Assembly (NCBI RefSeq): GCF_040782645.1
Contig: NZ_CP160403.1
Location: 3,100,001-3,164,000 of the forward strand
Direction: 5' to 3'
Origin: Streptomyces sp. HUAS ZL42
GTDB lineage: Bacteria > Actinomycetota > Actinomycetes > Streptomycetales > Streptomycetaceae
DNA: 64,000 nt
How positions within the stretch are numbered: the first letter of the stretch is position 1; the number at the start of each line of letters is the position of its first letter. The translations under genes and the position numbers were made by a program. This document shows, in pieces, positions 42,029 through 52,793 of the stretch. The notes below the pieces were generated by a model, which saw nothing but the letters and a program-made list of their open reading frames with translations, was not told the DNA's origin and ran no database searches.

Positions 42029-43007
42029 GCCAACTCCTTACTCTGTGCCGCTGCCTGCCCCGTACACGGCGCAGGCCCACCACTCCCATAACGAGCGGGA
42101 GTTCCGCAGGGCTCGGGAGTTGGATAGTTCCGTTCGGATCGTCGGGAGCAACCCTATGCGACAGTTGGCGGGCCGCGGTCGACCCGGACACCGAGTCGGA
42201 CACGGAAGCGTAGGTTGTCGGCTCCTCCAACCTGTTCCAGTGGTTGAAGGGCCAGGCGATGACCATGGCGCGGCCCACCACCCCGTCCAGGGAGACGGTG
42301 CCGCCGTAGTCGGTGTTCTGGTGCGAGCGGGAGTCCGCGGAGTTGGCCCGGTGGTCGCCCATCACCCACAGCCGTCCCTGCGGGACGGTGATGTCGAACT
42401 GCGTGTTGGACGGCGTGTTGCCGGGATACAGATAGTCCTCGTTCAGGGGAATGCCGTTGACGGTGACTCGCCCTTGCGAGTCACAGCACTTGACGCGGTC
42501 CCCGCCGACGCCGACCACCCGTTTGATGAGGTCCTTCTCGTTGTCGGACGGCAGCAGGCCGATGAAGGTGAGCGCCTCCTTGACCTGCTTGACGACGACG
42601 GGGTCGTCCTTCTGGGTGGTGGTCTGCTCGTCCTGCAGCCAGCCGCCCGGGTCCTTGAACACGACGACGTCCCCGCGCTGCGGCTCGGAGCCGAACCACG
42701 GGGTGAACTTGTCGACCAGGACGCGGTCGCCGATCTGGATCGTCTGCTCCATGGAGCCGGACGGGATCACGAAGGCCTGGACGAGGAAGGTCTTCAGGAC
42801 GAGGGCGATGAGGACCGCGACGCCGACGAGGAGCGGTATCTCCCTGACGGCGGAGCGCCTGCGCTTTCGCTTGACCTTGCGCTGCAGCTTGCGCCGCTCG
42901 GCGCGGGTGCGGCCGCCGGCCGGGCTGGCGGCACGCCGGACACCCGTGGGCAGGAGGTTGTCGGCGGCACTGCTGGGGACGCCGCGTGGTTTGCCGCGGT
43001 TACCCAT
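41916..43007 (-). CDS. sipX: Type I signal peptidase SipX, with long 3' overlap
   Basis: A 363-residue signal peptidase with a very basic leader (RAERRKLQRKVKRKRRR), membrane helix IPLLVGVAVLIALVLKTF, catalytic S85 (IPSGSMEQT), K162 (IKRVVGVGGD) and the GDHRANSADSRSH box. The last 40 residues or so are Arg/Gly-rich and lie entirely over the start of sipY in another frame, which is unusual; the S. lividans protein is about 320 residues as I recall. ATG 43007 was preferred over 43022 and 43064. A lost stop codon is possible. Confidence 0.9.
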   Translation of the reverse strand: MGNRGKPRGVPSSAADNLLPTGVRRAASPAGGRTRAERRKLQRKVKRKRRRSAVREIPLLVGVAVLIALVLKTFLVQAFVIPSGSMEQTIQIGDRVLVDKFTPWFGSEPQRGDVVVFKDPGGWLQDEQTTTQKDDPVVVKQVKEALTFIGLLPSDNEKDLIKRVVGVGGDRVKCCDSQGRVTVNGIPLNEDYLYPGNTPSNTQFDITVPQGRLWVMGDHRANSADSRSHQNTDYGGTVSLDGVVGRAMVIAWPFNHWNRLEEPTTYASVSDSVSGSTAARQLSHRVAPDDPNGTIQLPSPAELPLVMGVVGLRRVRGRQRHRVRSWRGGCGGWRTVRTRRRGAPRRPRGIRCPGRGQRRDLRE

Positions 43008-43749
43008 GGGCGCCTGCCCCATGGGTCGGCTTCGCCTCCGGAGCACTCCGGTCGGCGGGCACACGGGCGTAGGCGTCGGTGCGGTGCAGGCGGGCGAGAT
43101 GCCCGTACGGCCAGACGATCCAGTCGGCGCGGCCGATCACCTCGCCGACGGGGATCATGCCGCCGCCCGGGGAGCCCAGGTGGTCGCGGGAGTCGCTGGA
43201 GTCGCCGCGATGGTCGCCGAGGACGAACAGGGTGCCGTCGGGCACGACGACGTCGAAGGGCACCGTGGACGGGCTGTCGCCGGGGTACAGGAACGTCGAC
43301 TCGTCGACCGACCGGCCGTTCACCTGGATCCTCCCCTCCTTGTCACAGCAGACCACGTGGTCTCCCCCTACACCCACAACGCGCTTGATGTAGTCGGCGT
43401 CCCCGAAATACCCGGTGCCGTCGAACACAACCACGTCCCCGCGCTGCGGCTCGGCTCCGAAACGGTACGCCAACCTATTTACGAGAACGCGGTCCCCGAT
43501 CCTCAATCCGTTCTCCATGGATCCGCTGGGAATCTGGAATGGTTTCACCACGAACGCGTTGAGGAGCAGCAAAAACAGCAGGCAGATCAGCAGGGTGAGG
43601 GAGATCCGCCCGCCCGGAAGCCAGTCCGTGATCCGCGCCGGAAACGCGGAACGCGACCGCCCCTCCGGTCCCTCTGTGTCCGAGATCTCCTCGGAAGCGG
43701 AAGGGCGGGAGGAGCGGTCGCGCTCCGTCGGCTGTGCTTCGGTGTCCAT
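43000..43749 (-). CDS. sipW: Type I signal peptidase SipW
   Basis: A 249-residue signal peptidase, first of the sipW-sipX-sipY run. Membrane helix RISLTLLICLLFLLLLNAFV, catalytic S77 (QIPSGSMEN) and K122 (YIKRVVGVGGD), a Cys pair (VVCCDKEG), and the GDHRGDSSDSRDH box. No second helix is visible at the C-terminus (RLHRTDAYARVPAD…), unlike sipZ. The stop overlaps the start of sipX by eight bases. Confidence 0.94.
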   Translation of the reverse strand: MDTEAQPTERDRSSRPSASEEISDTEGPEGRSRSAFPARITDWLPGGRISLTLLICLLFLLLLNAFVVKPFQIPSGSMENGLRIGDRVLVNRLAYRFGAEPQRGDVVVFDGTGYFGDADYIKRVVGVGGDHVVCCDKEGRIQVNGRSVDESTFLYPGDSPSTVPFDVVVPDGTLFVLGDHRGDSSDSRDHLGSPGGGMIPVGEVIGRADWIVWPYGHLARLHRTDAYARVPADRSAPEAKPTHGAGAHG

Positions 43750-43774
43750 CGGGGCCCGATGCTATCCGGCCCCG
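43750..43774 (-). terminator. Short hairpin between rplS and sipW
   Basis: CGGGGCC and GGCCCCG form a 7-bp stem around an 11-base loop in the 45-base gap after rplS. Its position next to the sipW start means it could also limit sipW translation. Confidence 0.4.
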
Positions 43775-43794
43775 CTGTGACCTCCCGGAAGCGC

Positions 43795-44145
43795 TCAGTT
43801 CTCGCGCTTCTCCTTGATCTTCGCCGCCTTGCCGCGCAGGTCGCGCAGGTAGTACAGCTTGGCGCGGCGGACGTCACCCTTGGTGACGAGCTCGATCTTC
43901 TCCACGATCGGGGTGTGCACCGGGAAGGTGCGCTCGACGCCGACGGAGAAGGAGACCTTGCGGACCGTGAAGGTCTCGCGCACGCCGGAACCCTGGCGAC
44001 GGATCACCACGCCCTTGAACTGCTGCACACGGGAGCGGTTGCCCTCGATGACGCGGACGTGGACGTTGACGGTGTCACCCGGGCGGAAGGCCGGGACGTC
44101 GCTGCGCAGCGACGCGGCGTCGACGGAGTCGAGCAGGTGCGACAT
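43795..44145 (-). CDS. rplS: 50S ribosomal protein L19
   Basis: A 116-residue L19 at the 30S-50S interface ([100 protein letters not shown]). ATG 44145 gives the normal length; a GTG 27 bases upstream is disfavoured. It follows trmD after a structured 136-base gap. Confidence 0.96.
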   Translation of the reverse strand: MSHLLDSVDAASLRSDVPAFRPGDTVNVHVRVIEGNRSRVQQFKGVVIRRQGSGVRETFTVRKVSFSVGVERTFPVHTPIVEKIELVTKGDVRRAKLYYLRDLRGKAAKIKEKREN

Positions 44146-44207
44146 TTCGTCTGCTTTCTTCGCTGATGCCACAGGTCATCAACGGGAACTAGATGTTCTG
44201 GATGAGA

Positions 44208-44275
44208 GTTGTGTGCGGGTCGGGGCGGGCGTCGTGTCCCCCTGTGGCAGGGGCGCACGCCGGACGGCGCACAAC
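44208..44275 (-). promoter_or_regulatory. Large imperfect hairpin in the trmD-rplS gap
   Basis: GTTGTGTGC (44208-44216) and GCGCACAAC (44267-44275) pair with one wobble, enclosing an inner stem around CCCC…GGGG (about 44237-44253). It could terminate the rimM-trmD transcript or form the leader of the L19 message. Which of the two cannot be decided from sequence. Confidence 0.4.
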
Positions 44276-44281
44276 AGCGGC

Positions 44282-45115
44282 CTATTCTTCCACGCCCTCT
44301 GGCCTGCGCCAAAATCGGCCGTACGGCTCTCCCTCGGGGTCGGGCGCCCAGCCCAGGATGGAGAGCATCTCGCGGTCCTTCTTGTCGAAGACCTTGGGGT
44401 CGCAGCGCTCGATGAGATCGGGCCGGTTGGCCGTCGTCCGCTTCAGGGCCTCGTCCCGGCGCCAGCGGGCGATCTTGCCGTGATGGCCGCTGAGCAGCAC
44501 GTCCGGGATGCCGCGGCCGCGCCACTGGGGAGGCTTGGTGTAGACGGGCCCTTCCAGCAGGTTGGCCATGGCGCCGGGTGCGAAGGAGTCGTCCCGGTGG
44601 GACTCGGCGTTGCCGAGAACACCGGGCAGCAGCCGCGCCACGGCCTCCGTGACCACCAGTACGGCCGCCTCACCGCCGGCGAGGACGTAGTCGCCGATGG
44701 ACACCTCGTAGACGGGTATCCGGGTCGCGTACTCGTCGACGACCCGGCGGTCGATGCCCTCGTAGCGGGCCGGCGTGAAGATCAGCCAGGGGCGCTCGGA
44801 GAGTTCGACGGCGAGTTCCTGGGTGAAGGGCCGGCCGCTGGGGGTGGGGACGACGAGGGCGGGTGCGTGGGAGCCCGTCTCGTAGCCGTCCGCCAGGACG
44901 GAGTCCAGCGCGTCTCCCCAGGGGTCGGTCTTCATGACCATGCCGGGGCCGCCGCCGTACGGCGTGTCGTCGACCGTGTTGTGCCGGTCGTACGTCCAGG
45001 TCCGCAGATCATGCACGTGCACGTTCAGCTGTCCACGCGCGCGTGCCTTGCCGACGAGGGAGACGTTCAGGGGCTCCAGGTACTCGGGAAAGATCGTGAC
45101 GACGTCCAGTCTCAT
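44282..45115 (-). CDS. trmD: tRNA (guanine-N1-)-methyltransferase
   Basis: A 277-residue SPOUT enzyme that makes m1G37 in tRNA. It shows [78 protein letters not shown] (the trefoil-knot SAM site) and [23 protein letters not shown] 45115 overlaps the rimM stop (ATGA). Complete. Confidence 0.97.
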   Translation of the reverse strand: MRLDVVTIFPEYLEPLNVSLVGKARARGQLNVHVHDLRTWTYDRHNTVDDTPYGGGPGMVMKTDPWGDALDSVLADGYETGSHAPALVVPTPSGRPFTQELAVELSERPWLIFTPARYEGIDRRVVDEYATRIPVYEVSIGDYVLAGGEAAVLVVTEAVARLLPGVLGNAESHRDDSFAPGAMANLLEGPVYTKPPQWRGRGIPDVLLSGHHGKIARWRRDEALKRTTANRPDLIERCDPKVFDKKDREMLSILGWAPDPEGEPYGRFWRRPEGVEE

Positions 45116-45657
45116 GGGCTGTCTTCCCTGGCGGACGCGATCTCGGCCGCGTCGTCGATCAGCCCCGGCGGCGGCGTGATGACGGCCTTCTGTTCCTCGA
45201 GGTCGATCTCGGTGACGATCGCCTCCACGAAGGGGATCATCACCTCGCTCCCGTCGGGCCGCTCGACGATGAAGAGGTCCTGGGAGGGCAGGTGGGAGAT
45301 CTCGGTGATGCGGCCGACCGCCACGCCGTCCTTCGTCACCACGTCCAGGTCGATGAGCTGGTGGTCGTAGTACTCGTCCTCGTCCTCGGGGAGCTCCTCG
45401 GGGTCCACCTCGGCGATCAGCAGGGTGTTGCGCAAGGCCTCGGCGGCGTTGCGGTCCGTCACGCCCTCGAAGCGCAGGAGGAGCCGGCCGCTGTGGACAC
45501 GGCCGGTCTCGATGGTGAGCGGGCCCGTCGAGGCGGGGTCCGTCAGCAGTACGGCGCCGGGTGCGAGCCTCAGTTCCGGCTCGTCGGTACGGACCTCGAC
45601 GGTGACCTCGCCCTTGATGCCATGGGCGCGGCCGATCCGGGCGACTACGAGCTGCAC
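45112..45657 (-). CDS. rimM: 16S rRNA processing protein RimM
   Basis: A 181-residue assembly factor with an N-terminal beta-barrel ([20 protein letters not shown]) and a C-terminal PRC-barrel ([59 protein letters not shown]). It binds S19 during maturation of the 30S head. GTG 45657 lies behind AGGAGATC. A longer frame to 45771 is compositionally unlike coding sequence. Confidence 0.95.
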   Translation of the reverse strand: MQLVVARIGRAHGIKGEVTVEVRTDEPELRLAPGAVLLTDPASTGPLTIETGRVHSGRLLLRFEGVTDRNAAEALRNTLLIAEVDPEELPEDEDEYYDHQLIDLDVVTKDGVAVGRITEISHLPSQDLFIVERPDGSEVMIPFVEAIVTEIDLEEQKAVITPPPGLIDDAAEIASAREDSP

Positions 45658-45926
45658 TTCTGAAGATCTCCTGTCGTAACGACGTCGGGCCGGGGACGGC
45701 CCAGTGGCCCTCCCCGGCCCTCGGGCCGATCCGGCGGATCCTGTCGCAGACGCGGGGCCCGCCACGCCCATCTGCCGCGTTGTCGTCGGTCACCGACGCT
45801 CCGCGTCGACTCCCTCCTCCGCCTTGCAGCTGGACGCACCAGGCCCCGCTCATGTGCGCTGAAAAGCAACCGCCGATTCCCTGCGACCCGATCCGCCGGA
45901 CCGGCCGGAGCCGGTTGCGATAAGCG

Positions 45927-46166
45927 TCAGCGGACGTGGTCCACGTCGACGAGGTCGACGCGGACTCCGCGGCCGCCGATGGCGCCCACGACGGTGCGCA
46001 GGGCGCGTGCGGTGCGGCCGTTGCGGCCGATCACCTTGCCGAGGTCGTCCGGGTGGACCCGGACCTCGAGCACACGCCCGCGGCGCAGGTTGCGCGAGGC
46101 GACCTGCACATCGTCAGGGTTGTCGACGATGCCCTTCACGAGGTGCTCGAGAGCCTCCTCGAGCAT
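45927..46166 (-). CDS. KH-domain RNA-binding protein (KhpA-like)
   Basis: A 79-residue single KH-domain protein (EEALEHLVKGIVDNPDDVQV, VLEVRVHPDDLGKVIGRNGR, TARALRTVVGAIGGRGVRVD), with the GRNG loop of the KH fold. Conserved between rpsP and rimM in many Gram-positive bacteria, where KhpA works with KhpB in RNA binding and cell-shape control. It starts three bases after rpsP ends. Confidence 0.95.
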   Translation of the reverse strand: MLEEALEHLVKGIVDNPDDVQVASRNLRRGRVLEVRVHPDDLGKVIGRNGRTARALRTVVGAIGGRGVRVDLVDVDHVR

Positions 46167-46168
46167 GC

Positions 46169-46588
46169 TCAGGCCTCGGTCGACTCGGACTCGGCGGCAG
46201 CCTCGTCCTTCTTCTCAGCCTTCTTCTTCTGGGTGATCGCCTCACCCTTGCCCTCGTCGTCGCCACCGAGGGCCTCGAACGACGGGCGCGCCTTCTTCGG
46301 CTCGGCGACGAGCAGCGGGGCCGGGGCGGGCTCGCCCTTGAACTTCTGCCAGTCGCCGGTCTTCTTCAGGATGGCGAGCACGGGCTCGGTCGGCTGGGCG
46401 CCGACACCGAGCCAGTACGCCACGCGCTCGGCGTCGACCTCGATGACCGACGGGTTGTACGTCGGGTGGTACTTGCCGATCTCCTCGATCGCACGGCCGT
46501 CACGGCGGGTGCGGGAGTCGGCGACGACGATGCGGTAGTGAGGCGAACGGATCTTGCCCAGACGCTTCAGCTTGATCTTGACTGCCAC
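46169..46588 (-). CDS. rpsP: 30S ribosomal protein S16 with acidic/lysine-rich tail
   Basis: A 139-residue S16 ([60 protein letters not shown]) with the invariant [10 protein letters not shown]. After about residue 85 it carries a low-complexity tail ([19 protein letters not shown]) typical of actinobacterial S16. First gene of the rpsP-khpA-rimM-trmD unit. Confidence 0.97.
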   Translation of the reverse strand: MAVKIKLKRLGKIRSPHYRIVVADSRTRRDGRAIEEIGKYHPTYNPSVIEVDAERVAYWLGVGAQPTEPVLAILKKTGDWQKFKGEPAPAPLLVAEPKKARPSFEALGGDDEGKGEAITQKKKAEKKDEAAAESESTEA

Positions 46589-46976
46589 GGGAGTGGGTTC
46601 TCCTGGATTTGACGTGGTTGGGCACGGCGAGACTGCCGCGTGGGGTTGCGGTACCCGAGTGCCCGATGGACGCGTCAGCCGGAGGAGAGAGGGGTCCTGT
46701 GCGGCTGTCGAGTACAGCTAGCCATTGTGCCACACCCTGCGGGTCGCTCTTGGCCGGGGTTCGGTGAGCCTGCCCGGGCATCACTGAGGGGCACCCGGCG
46801 TCTCAGGTGCCGTAGGGGTGGGCCACGCACATCCACGGGCTGACGGCATGGCTGAGCGCCGTGCGTCCCCGTGGCGGGCGCACGGCCCGCCACGCGTACG
46901 CACGGCACCCGGCAGCGGTCGATCCGCCTCGAACCCGAACCGGCAGCCACGAGATGCCGGTGTCCGGTCGCTGCGG
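46589..46976. other. 388-base intergenic region upstream of rpsP
   Basis: This gap carries the rpsP promoter and the 3' side of the metallopeptidase-like gene. A small inverted repeat, GGCACC-n10-GGTGCC (about 46790-46811), could terminate the latter. No frame shows convincing coding bias and no RNA gene was recognised. Confidence 0.5.
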
Positions 46977-47573
46977 TTACGCCGCTCCCGCCACCTCCGG
47001 GATGCGGAACGGCTTTCCGCAGCCGCCGCACACGATCGGGGCCTGGGCCAGGACCGACGGGACGACGCGCACGTTGCGGCCGCAGTCGCAGACCGCCTTG
47101 ACGCGGACGCCGCCGCCGGAGGAGCCGTGGCGGGCGGCCGGGCCGCGGAAGGCACGGGTCGTCTCCGCGGTGGTGGCCGCCGTGTGCGCCTTGAGGGCGC
47201 GCTGGAGGCGCTCCATCGTCGGACGGTAGCGCCGTTTCGCCTCGGGCGTGAGGGTGACCAGCGAGAAACCGCTGCTGGGATGCGGCTCCTCGGGGTGGTC
47301 GAGGCCCAGTTCCTCGGCGATCGCGAGGAATCTGCGGTTGTGGTAGCGGCCGGCACGGGAGGTGTCGCGGACCCCGCGGGCGGCCGCGATGCCGTGGACT
47401 GCCTCATGGAGCAGTCGCTCGAAGGAGAGTTCGTGCCCGCACGCGGACGACGACTCTCCGATCAGGGACTCTGGCGCGGCGAGATCCGGCAGCTCGGGGT
47501 GGTACCGCTGAATGTCGGCCCACGCCTGCGCCAGCTCTGCGGCGAGAACAGGTGGTGTCTGTGTCGTGCTCAC
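46977..47573 (-). CDS. SprT-like zinc metallopeptidase domain protein
   Basis: A 198-residue protein with a metalloprotease-type zinc site, LLHEAVHGIAAARG (HExxH), followed by RYHNRRFLAIAEELGLDH, which carries the third His. Two Cys pairs lie at the C-terminus (CDCGRNVRVVPSV…PIVCGGCGKPF) and form a zinc ribbon. The domain order is that of SprT-like proteins related to the DNA-protein crosslink protease Spartan. It begins at GTG 47573; no strong ribosome site. Role in DNA repair is only a family inference. Confidence 0.8.
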   Translation of the reverse strand: MSTTQTPPVLAAELAQAWADIQRYHPELPDLAAPESLIGESSSACGHELSFERLLHEAVHGIAAARGVRDTSRAGRYHNRRFLAIAEELGLDHPEEPHPSSGFSLVTLTPEAKRRYRPTMERLQRALKAHTAATTAETTRAFRGPAARHGSSGGGVRVKAVCDCGRNVRVVPSVLAQAPIVCGGCGKPFRIPEVAGAA

Positions 47574-48185
47574 GTAATGACAACGAGCCGGAGTGCCCCT
47601 GTGTTCCGATTCCGGGCCATCCCAAATAATTTGCACGTACCCGTCAGTTGCGAATGATGCGCCCTGACGAGGGCGGGTGCGCAGATCTGTGGAGAAGCCG
47701 CACAGCTCGTCACAAGGTGGTGCGTAGTCTGACGTACGCCCCGGCGCGTAGATCCCGTCCATGCGCCGTGGCGACCGTGGCTCGCGGATGCACAAGAGGC
47801 GTTTCGGTCGCTCTGCCACCGGAAGGGCGTCACCTCAGTAAGCGCGCGCGACGCCCGCGACGTTACCCGGCGCGTCCCCGTCGTCCGGCACCGACCCGTC
47901 CTCGGCGACCAGACACCGTACGGTCACCGCGTGGTCGGCCGGCTCGGCCGGCGCGGGAAGTCGTCCGCACGAGGTGCTTTCCCATGGCGGGATGGTACGG
48001 GCCCACGTTGCCGGAATGTGAATTCTTGCCACAGGCACAGGCAACCCACAAGCCGGGCCTTTCGACCCCTGGACGCCACCGCAAGCTCGGAGTTTCCTGG
48101 CATACGGGGGGAGTGCGAGCGCGCGTCACGGGGGCTACTGGAAACGGGCACAGCGGCAACTCTCGGCGGATTGGGGCGCTTTTCT
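47574..48185. other. 612-base divergent intergenic region
   Basis: This long gap separates the SprT-like gene (minus) from a methyltransferase gene (plus). It includes an AT-richer stretch near 47620-47660 that could hold the promoter for the former. No frame shows consistent coding bias, and no riboswitch, tRNA or repeat was recognised. Confidence 0.5.
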
Positions 48186-49043
48186 ATGACACCTACGCTC
48201 GTGCGGCACGACCTGCCTCAGACGGGGCCTGCGCTCCGCGTGGATCAGGGTGCACGCGCGCGTGACTGGTCCGAGATCCAGGAGCGGATGCTGGTCCCGC
48301 TCTACGAGGCCGTCTACGAGCGACTCGAAGTGGGCCCGGCCACGCGGCTCCTCGCCCTCGGGTGCGGTTCGGGGCTCGCCCTGCTGATGGCGGCCTCCAG
48401 AGGCGCCACGATCACCGGTGTCGAACCTTCCTCCCCCGAACGGCTGGCCCTCGCCCGGCAGCGGCTGCTGCCAGAGGCGTGGGACACGCGTGCGCGTGGG
48501 GAGACCCGGCTCGTCGACGGTTCACCCGAGGACGCGGCCGGCACGCAGACGCCCGCGTACAACCTGGTGACCGCCTTCGAGCCCATCGGCTGCCTCGCGG
48601 GCGACGCGGAGGGGGTCGGCGGGGTGATCGCGGCCACGACACCGCTCGCCGAGCGGGGGGCGCCCGTGGTGCTGGCCGGCTGGGGGCCGCCGGAGCGCTG
48701 CGCCACGTCGTCGGTGCTGCGGGTGGCCGCCAGGCTGGCGGATCCGCTGCGCGGCGCGGCGGGCTGGCGCCCCGCCCTGCGCGACGACCTGGAAGAGGTC
48801 GCCCAGCAGGCGGGCCTGAAGCCGGACGGCTCGGGGCGGGTCGCCTGCCCCTTCGGGTACGCCGACATGGACAGTGCTCTCAAGGGACTGATGTCCACCG
48901 GTCTGTTCGACGCGGCCGTGGCCGCCACGGACCAGGCGCAGGTGGACAAGGAGCTGACGGAGGCGCTGCATCCGCACCAGCGGCGGGACGGCACGGTGTG
49001 GATGCCGAACGTGTTCCGGTACCTGATCGCCCGGATCCCCTGA
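48186..49043 (+). CDS. SAM-dependent methyltransferase-like protein
   Basis: A 285-residue class I methyltransferase-type protein with motif I LLALGCGSGLALLMAA and a following acidic loop (TGVEPSSPERLALARQRLLP). The LVDGSPEDAAGTQTPAYNLV region matches motifs II-III. The later part (WRPALRDDLEEVAQQAGLKP) resembles a SAM-dependent small-molecule methyltransferase. Substrate unknown; it is alone and divergent from the SprT-like gene. ATG 48186 lacks a clear ribosome site. Confidence 0.8.
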   Translation: MTPTLVRHDLPQTGPALRVDQGARARDWSEIQERMLVPLYEAVYERLEVGPATRLLALGCGSGLALLMAASRGATITGVEPSSPERLALARQRLLPEAWDTRARGETRLVDGSPEDAAGTQTPAYNLVTAFEPIGCLAGDAEGVGGVIAATTPLAERGAPVVLAGWGPPERCATSSVLRVAARLADPLRGAAGWRPALRDDLEEVAQQAGLKPDGSGRVACPFGYADMDSALKGLMSTGLFDAAVAATDQAQVDKELTEALHPHQRRDGTVWMPNVFRYLIARIP

Positions 49044-49064
49044 TCCCGTGGTGACCGGCGCCGG

Positions 49065-51005
<1,941 letters not shown>

Positions 51006-51043
51006 ATCTGGACGTTACGGCACATGCCCGGCTGTGGCACACG

Positions 51044-51079
51044 CTGAGGGCGCCCTCCCGTGGAGGAGGGCGCCCTCAG
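51044..51079 (-). terminator. Terminator after ffh
   Basis: CTGAGGGCGCCCTCC and GGAGGGCGCCCTCAG form a perfect 15-bp stem with a six-base loop, 53 bases beyond the ffh stop and 39 bases before the FtsH-type gene. It isolates the two transcripts. Confidence 0.85.
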
Positions 51080-51131
51080 CGACGTACGCGATGGAGCTCA
51101 GTCCATGAGCGCTGTCGGTCCATGAGCTCGG

Positions 51132-52682
51132 TCAGCCCATGAACTTCTTGAACTCGTCCGGCAGTTCGAAGTCCTGACCACCCTGCTGCGGCAGCCCGAA
51201 CGCGTTGCCGCCCTGGGCGGCCGCTGCGCGGCGTGCGGCCTCCTCCTGCTCCTGCTGCTTGCGCTTCATCGGGTTGCCGGAGCGCTGCTTGCCCTTCGCC
51301 TGCTTGGGCTGCTTCTTCTGCCTGCCGGGGCCGCCGCCCATGCCCGGGATCCCCGGCATGCCGGGCATGCCGCCGCCCTGGGCCATGCGGGACATCATCT
51401 TGCGGGCCTCGAAGAACCGCTCGACCAGGTTCTTCACCGCGCTGACCTCGACACCGGAACCCTTGGCGATACGGGCGCGACGCGAGCCGTTGATGATGTT
51501 CGGGTCCTGCCGCTCGCCCGGGGTCATCGACTTGATGATCGCGGCGGTGCGGTCGACGTCCCGCTCGTCGAGATTGTTGATCTGGTCCTTGATCTGCCCC
51601 ATGCCCGGCAGCATCCCGAGGAGCTTCGAGATGGAGCCCATCTTTCTGACCTGCTCCATCTGGGCCAGGAAGTCGTCCAGGGTGAAGTCCTGGCCCTTCT
51701 TCGACGCCAGCTTGGAGGCCATCTTGGCGGCCTCTTCCTGGCTGAACGTCTTCTCCGCCTGCTCGATCAGGGTGAGCAGGTCACCCATGTCGAGGATGCG
51801 GGAGGCCATACGGTCCGGGTGGAAGGCGTCGAAGTCGTCGAGCTTCTCGCCGTTCGACGCGAACATGATCGGCTTGCCGGTGATCTGGCGGATCGACAGG
51901 GCCGCACCACCGCGGGCGTCACCGTCGAGCTTCGAGAGCACCACACCGTCGAAGCCGACGCCGTCGCGGAAGGCCTCGGCGGTGTTGACGGCGTCCTGAC
52001 CGATCATCGCGTCGACGACGAACAGGATCTCGTCCGGCGAGACCGCGTCCCGGATGTCGGCGGCCTGCTGCATCATCTCGGCGTCGATACCGAGTCGGCC
52101 GGCGGTGTCCACGATCACGATGTCGTGGACCTTCGCCTTCGCGTGGTCGATGGAGTCCTTGGCGACCTGGACCGGGTCGCCGACGCCGTTGCCCGGCTCG
52201 GGCGCGAAGACCGCGACACCCGCCCGCTCGGCGACCACGCTGAGCTGGTTCACCGCGTTCGGGCGCTGGAGGTCGGCAGCGACAAGGAGCGGCGAGTGGC
52301 CCTGCTCCTTCAGCCACCGGCCGAGCTTGCCCGCGAGGGTCGTCTTACCGGCACCCTGCAGACCCGCCAGCATGATCACGGTCGGCGGGTTCTTCGCGAA
52401 GCGCAGGCGCCGGGTCTCGCCGCCGAGGATGGTGACCAGTTCCTCATTGACGATCTTCAGGACCTGCTGGGCCGGGTTCAGCGCCTTGGAGACGTCGGCA
52501 CCGAGGGCACGCTCCTTGACGTTCTTGATGAACGTCCGGACGACCGGCAGCGCCACGTCCGCCTCGAGGAGCGCGATGCGGATTTCGCGGGCGGTGGCGT
52601 CGATGTCCGCCTCGGAGAGCCGTCCCTTGCCGCGCAGGTTCTTGAAAGTCGCTGAGAGGCGATCGGAGAGAGTATCGAACAC
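51132..52682 (-). CDS. ffh: Signal recognition particle protein
   Basis: A 516-residue SRP54-type GTPase. N domain (residues 1-85), G domain with P-loop GLQGAGKTT (107-115), VAADLQRPNAVNQL, DTAGRLGIDAEMM and TKLDGD-equivalent SKLDGDARGGAAL, then a methionine-rich M domain that binds signal peptides and 4.5S RNA (LLGMLPGMGQIKDQ, MTPGERQDPNIINGSRRARI, GMPGMPGIPGMGGGPG). Works with FtsY (also in this window) in co-translational targeting. GTG 52682 chosen; longer frames add non-conserved sequence. Confidence 0.97.
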   Translation of the reverse strand: MFDTLSDRLSATFKNLRGKGRLSEADIDATAREIRIALLEADVALPVVRTFIKNVKERALGADVSKALNPAQQVLKIVNEELVTILGGETRRLRFAKNPPTVIMLAGLQGAGKTTLAGKLGRWLKEQGHSPLLVAADLQRPNAVNQLSVVAERAGVAVFAPEPGNGVGDPVQVAKDSIDHAKAKVHDIVIVDTAGRLGIDAEMMQQAADIRDAVSPDEILFVVDAMIGQDAVNTAEAFRDGVGFDGVVLSKLDGDARGGAALSIRQITGKPIMFASNGEKLDDFDAFHPDRMASRILDMGDLLTLIEQAEKTFSQEEAAKMASKLASKKGQDFTLDDFLAQMEQVRKMGSISKLLGMLPGMGQIKDQINNLDERDVDRTAAIIKSMTPGERQDPNIINGSRRARIAKGSGVEVSAVKNLVERFFEARKMMSRMAQGGGMPGMPGIPGMGGGPGRQKKQPKQAKGKQRSGNPMKRKQQEQEEAARRAAAAQGGNAFGLPQQGGQDFELPDEFKKFMG

Positions 52683-52793
52683 GGCGCTCGCGGTCCTCGG
52701 GGTCGGTGGCAGGCTTCTGAATCGCCCTCCAGGGTATCCGGACGGGCGCGGTTGGGTCTCCACCGCGTTTCCACGGCGGTGGAGACCCCGGCG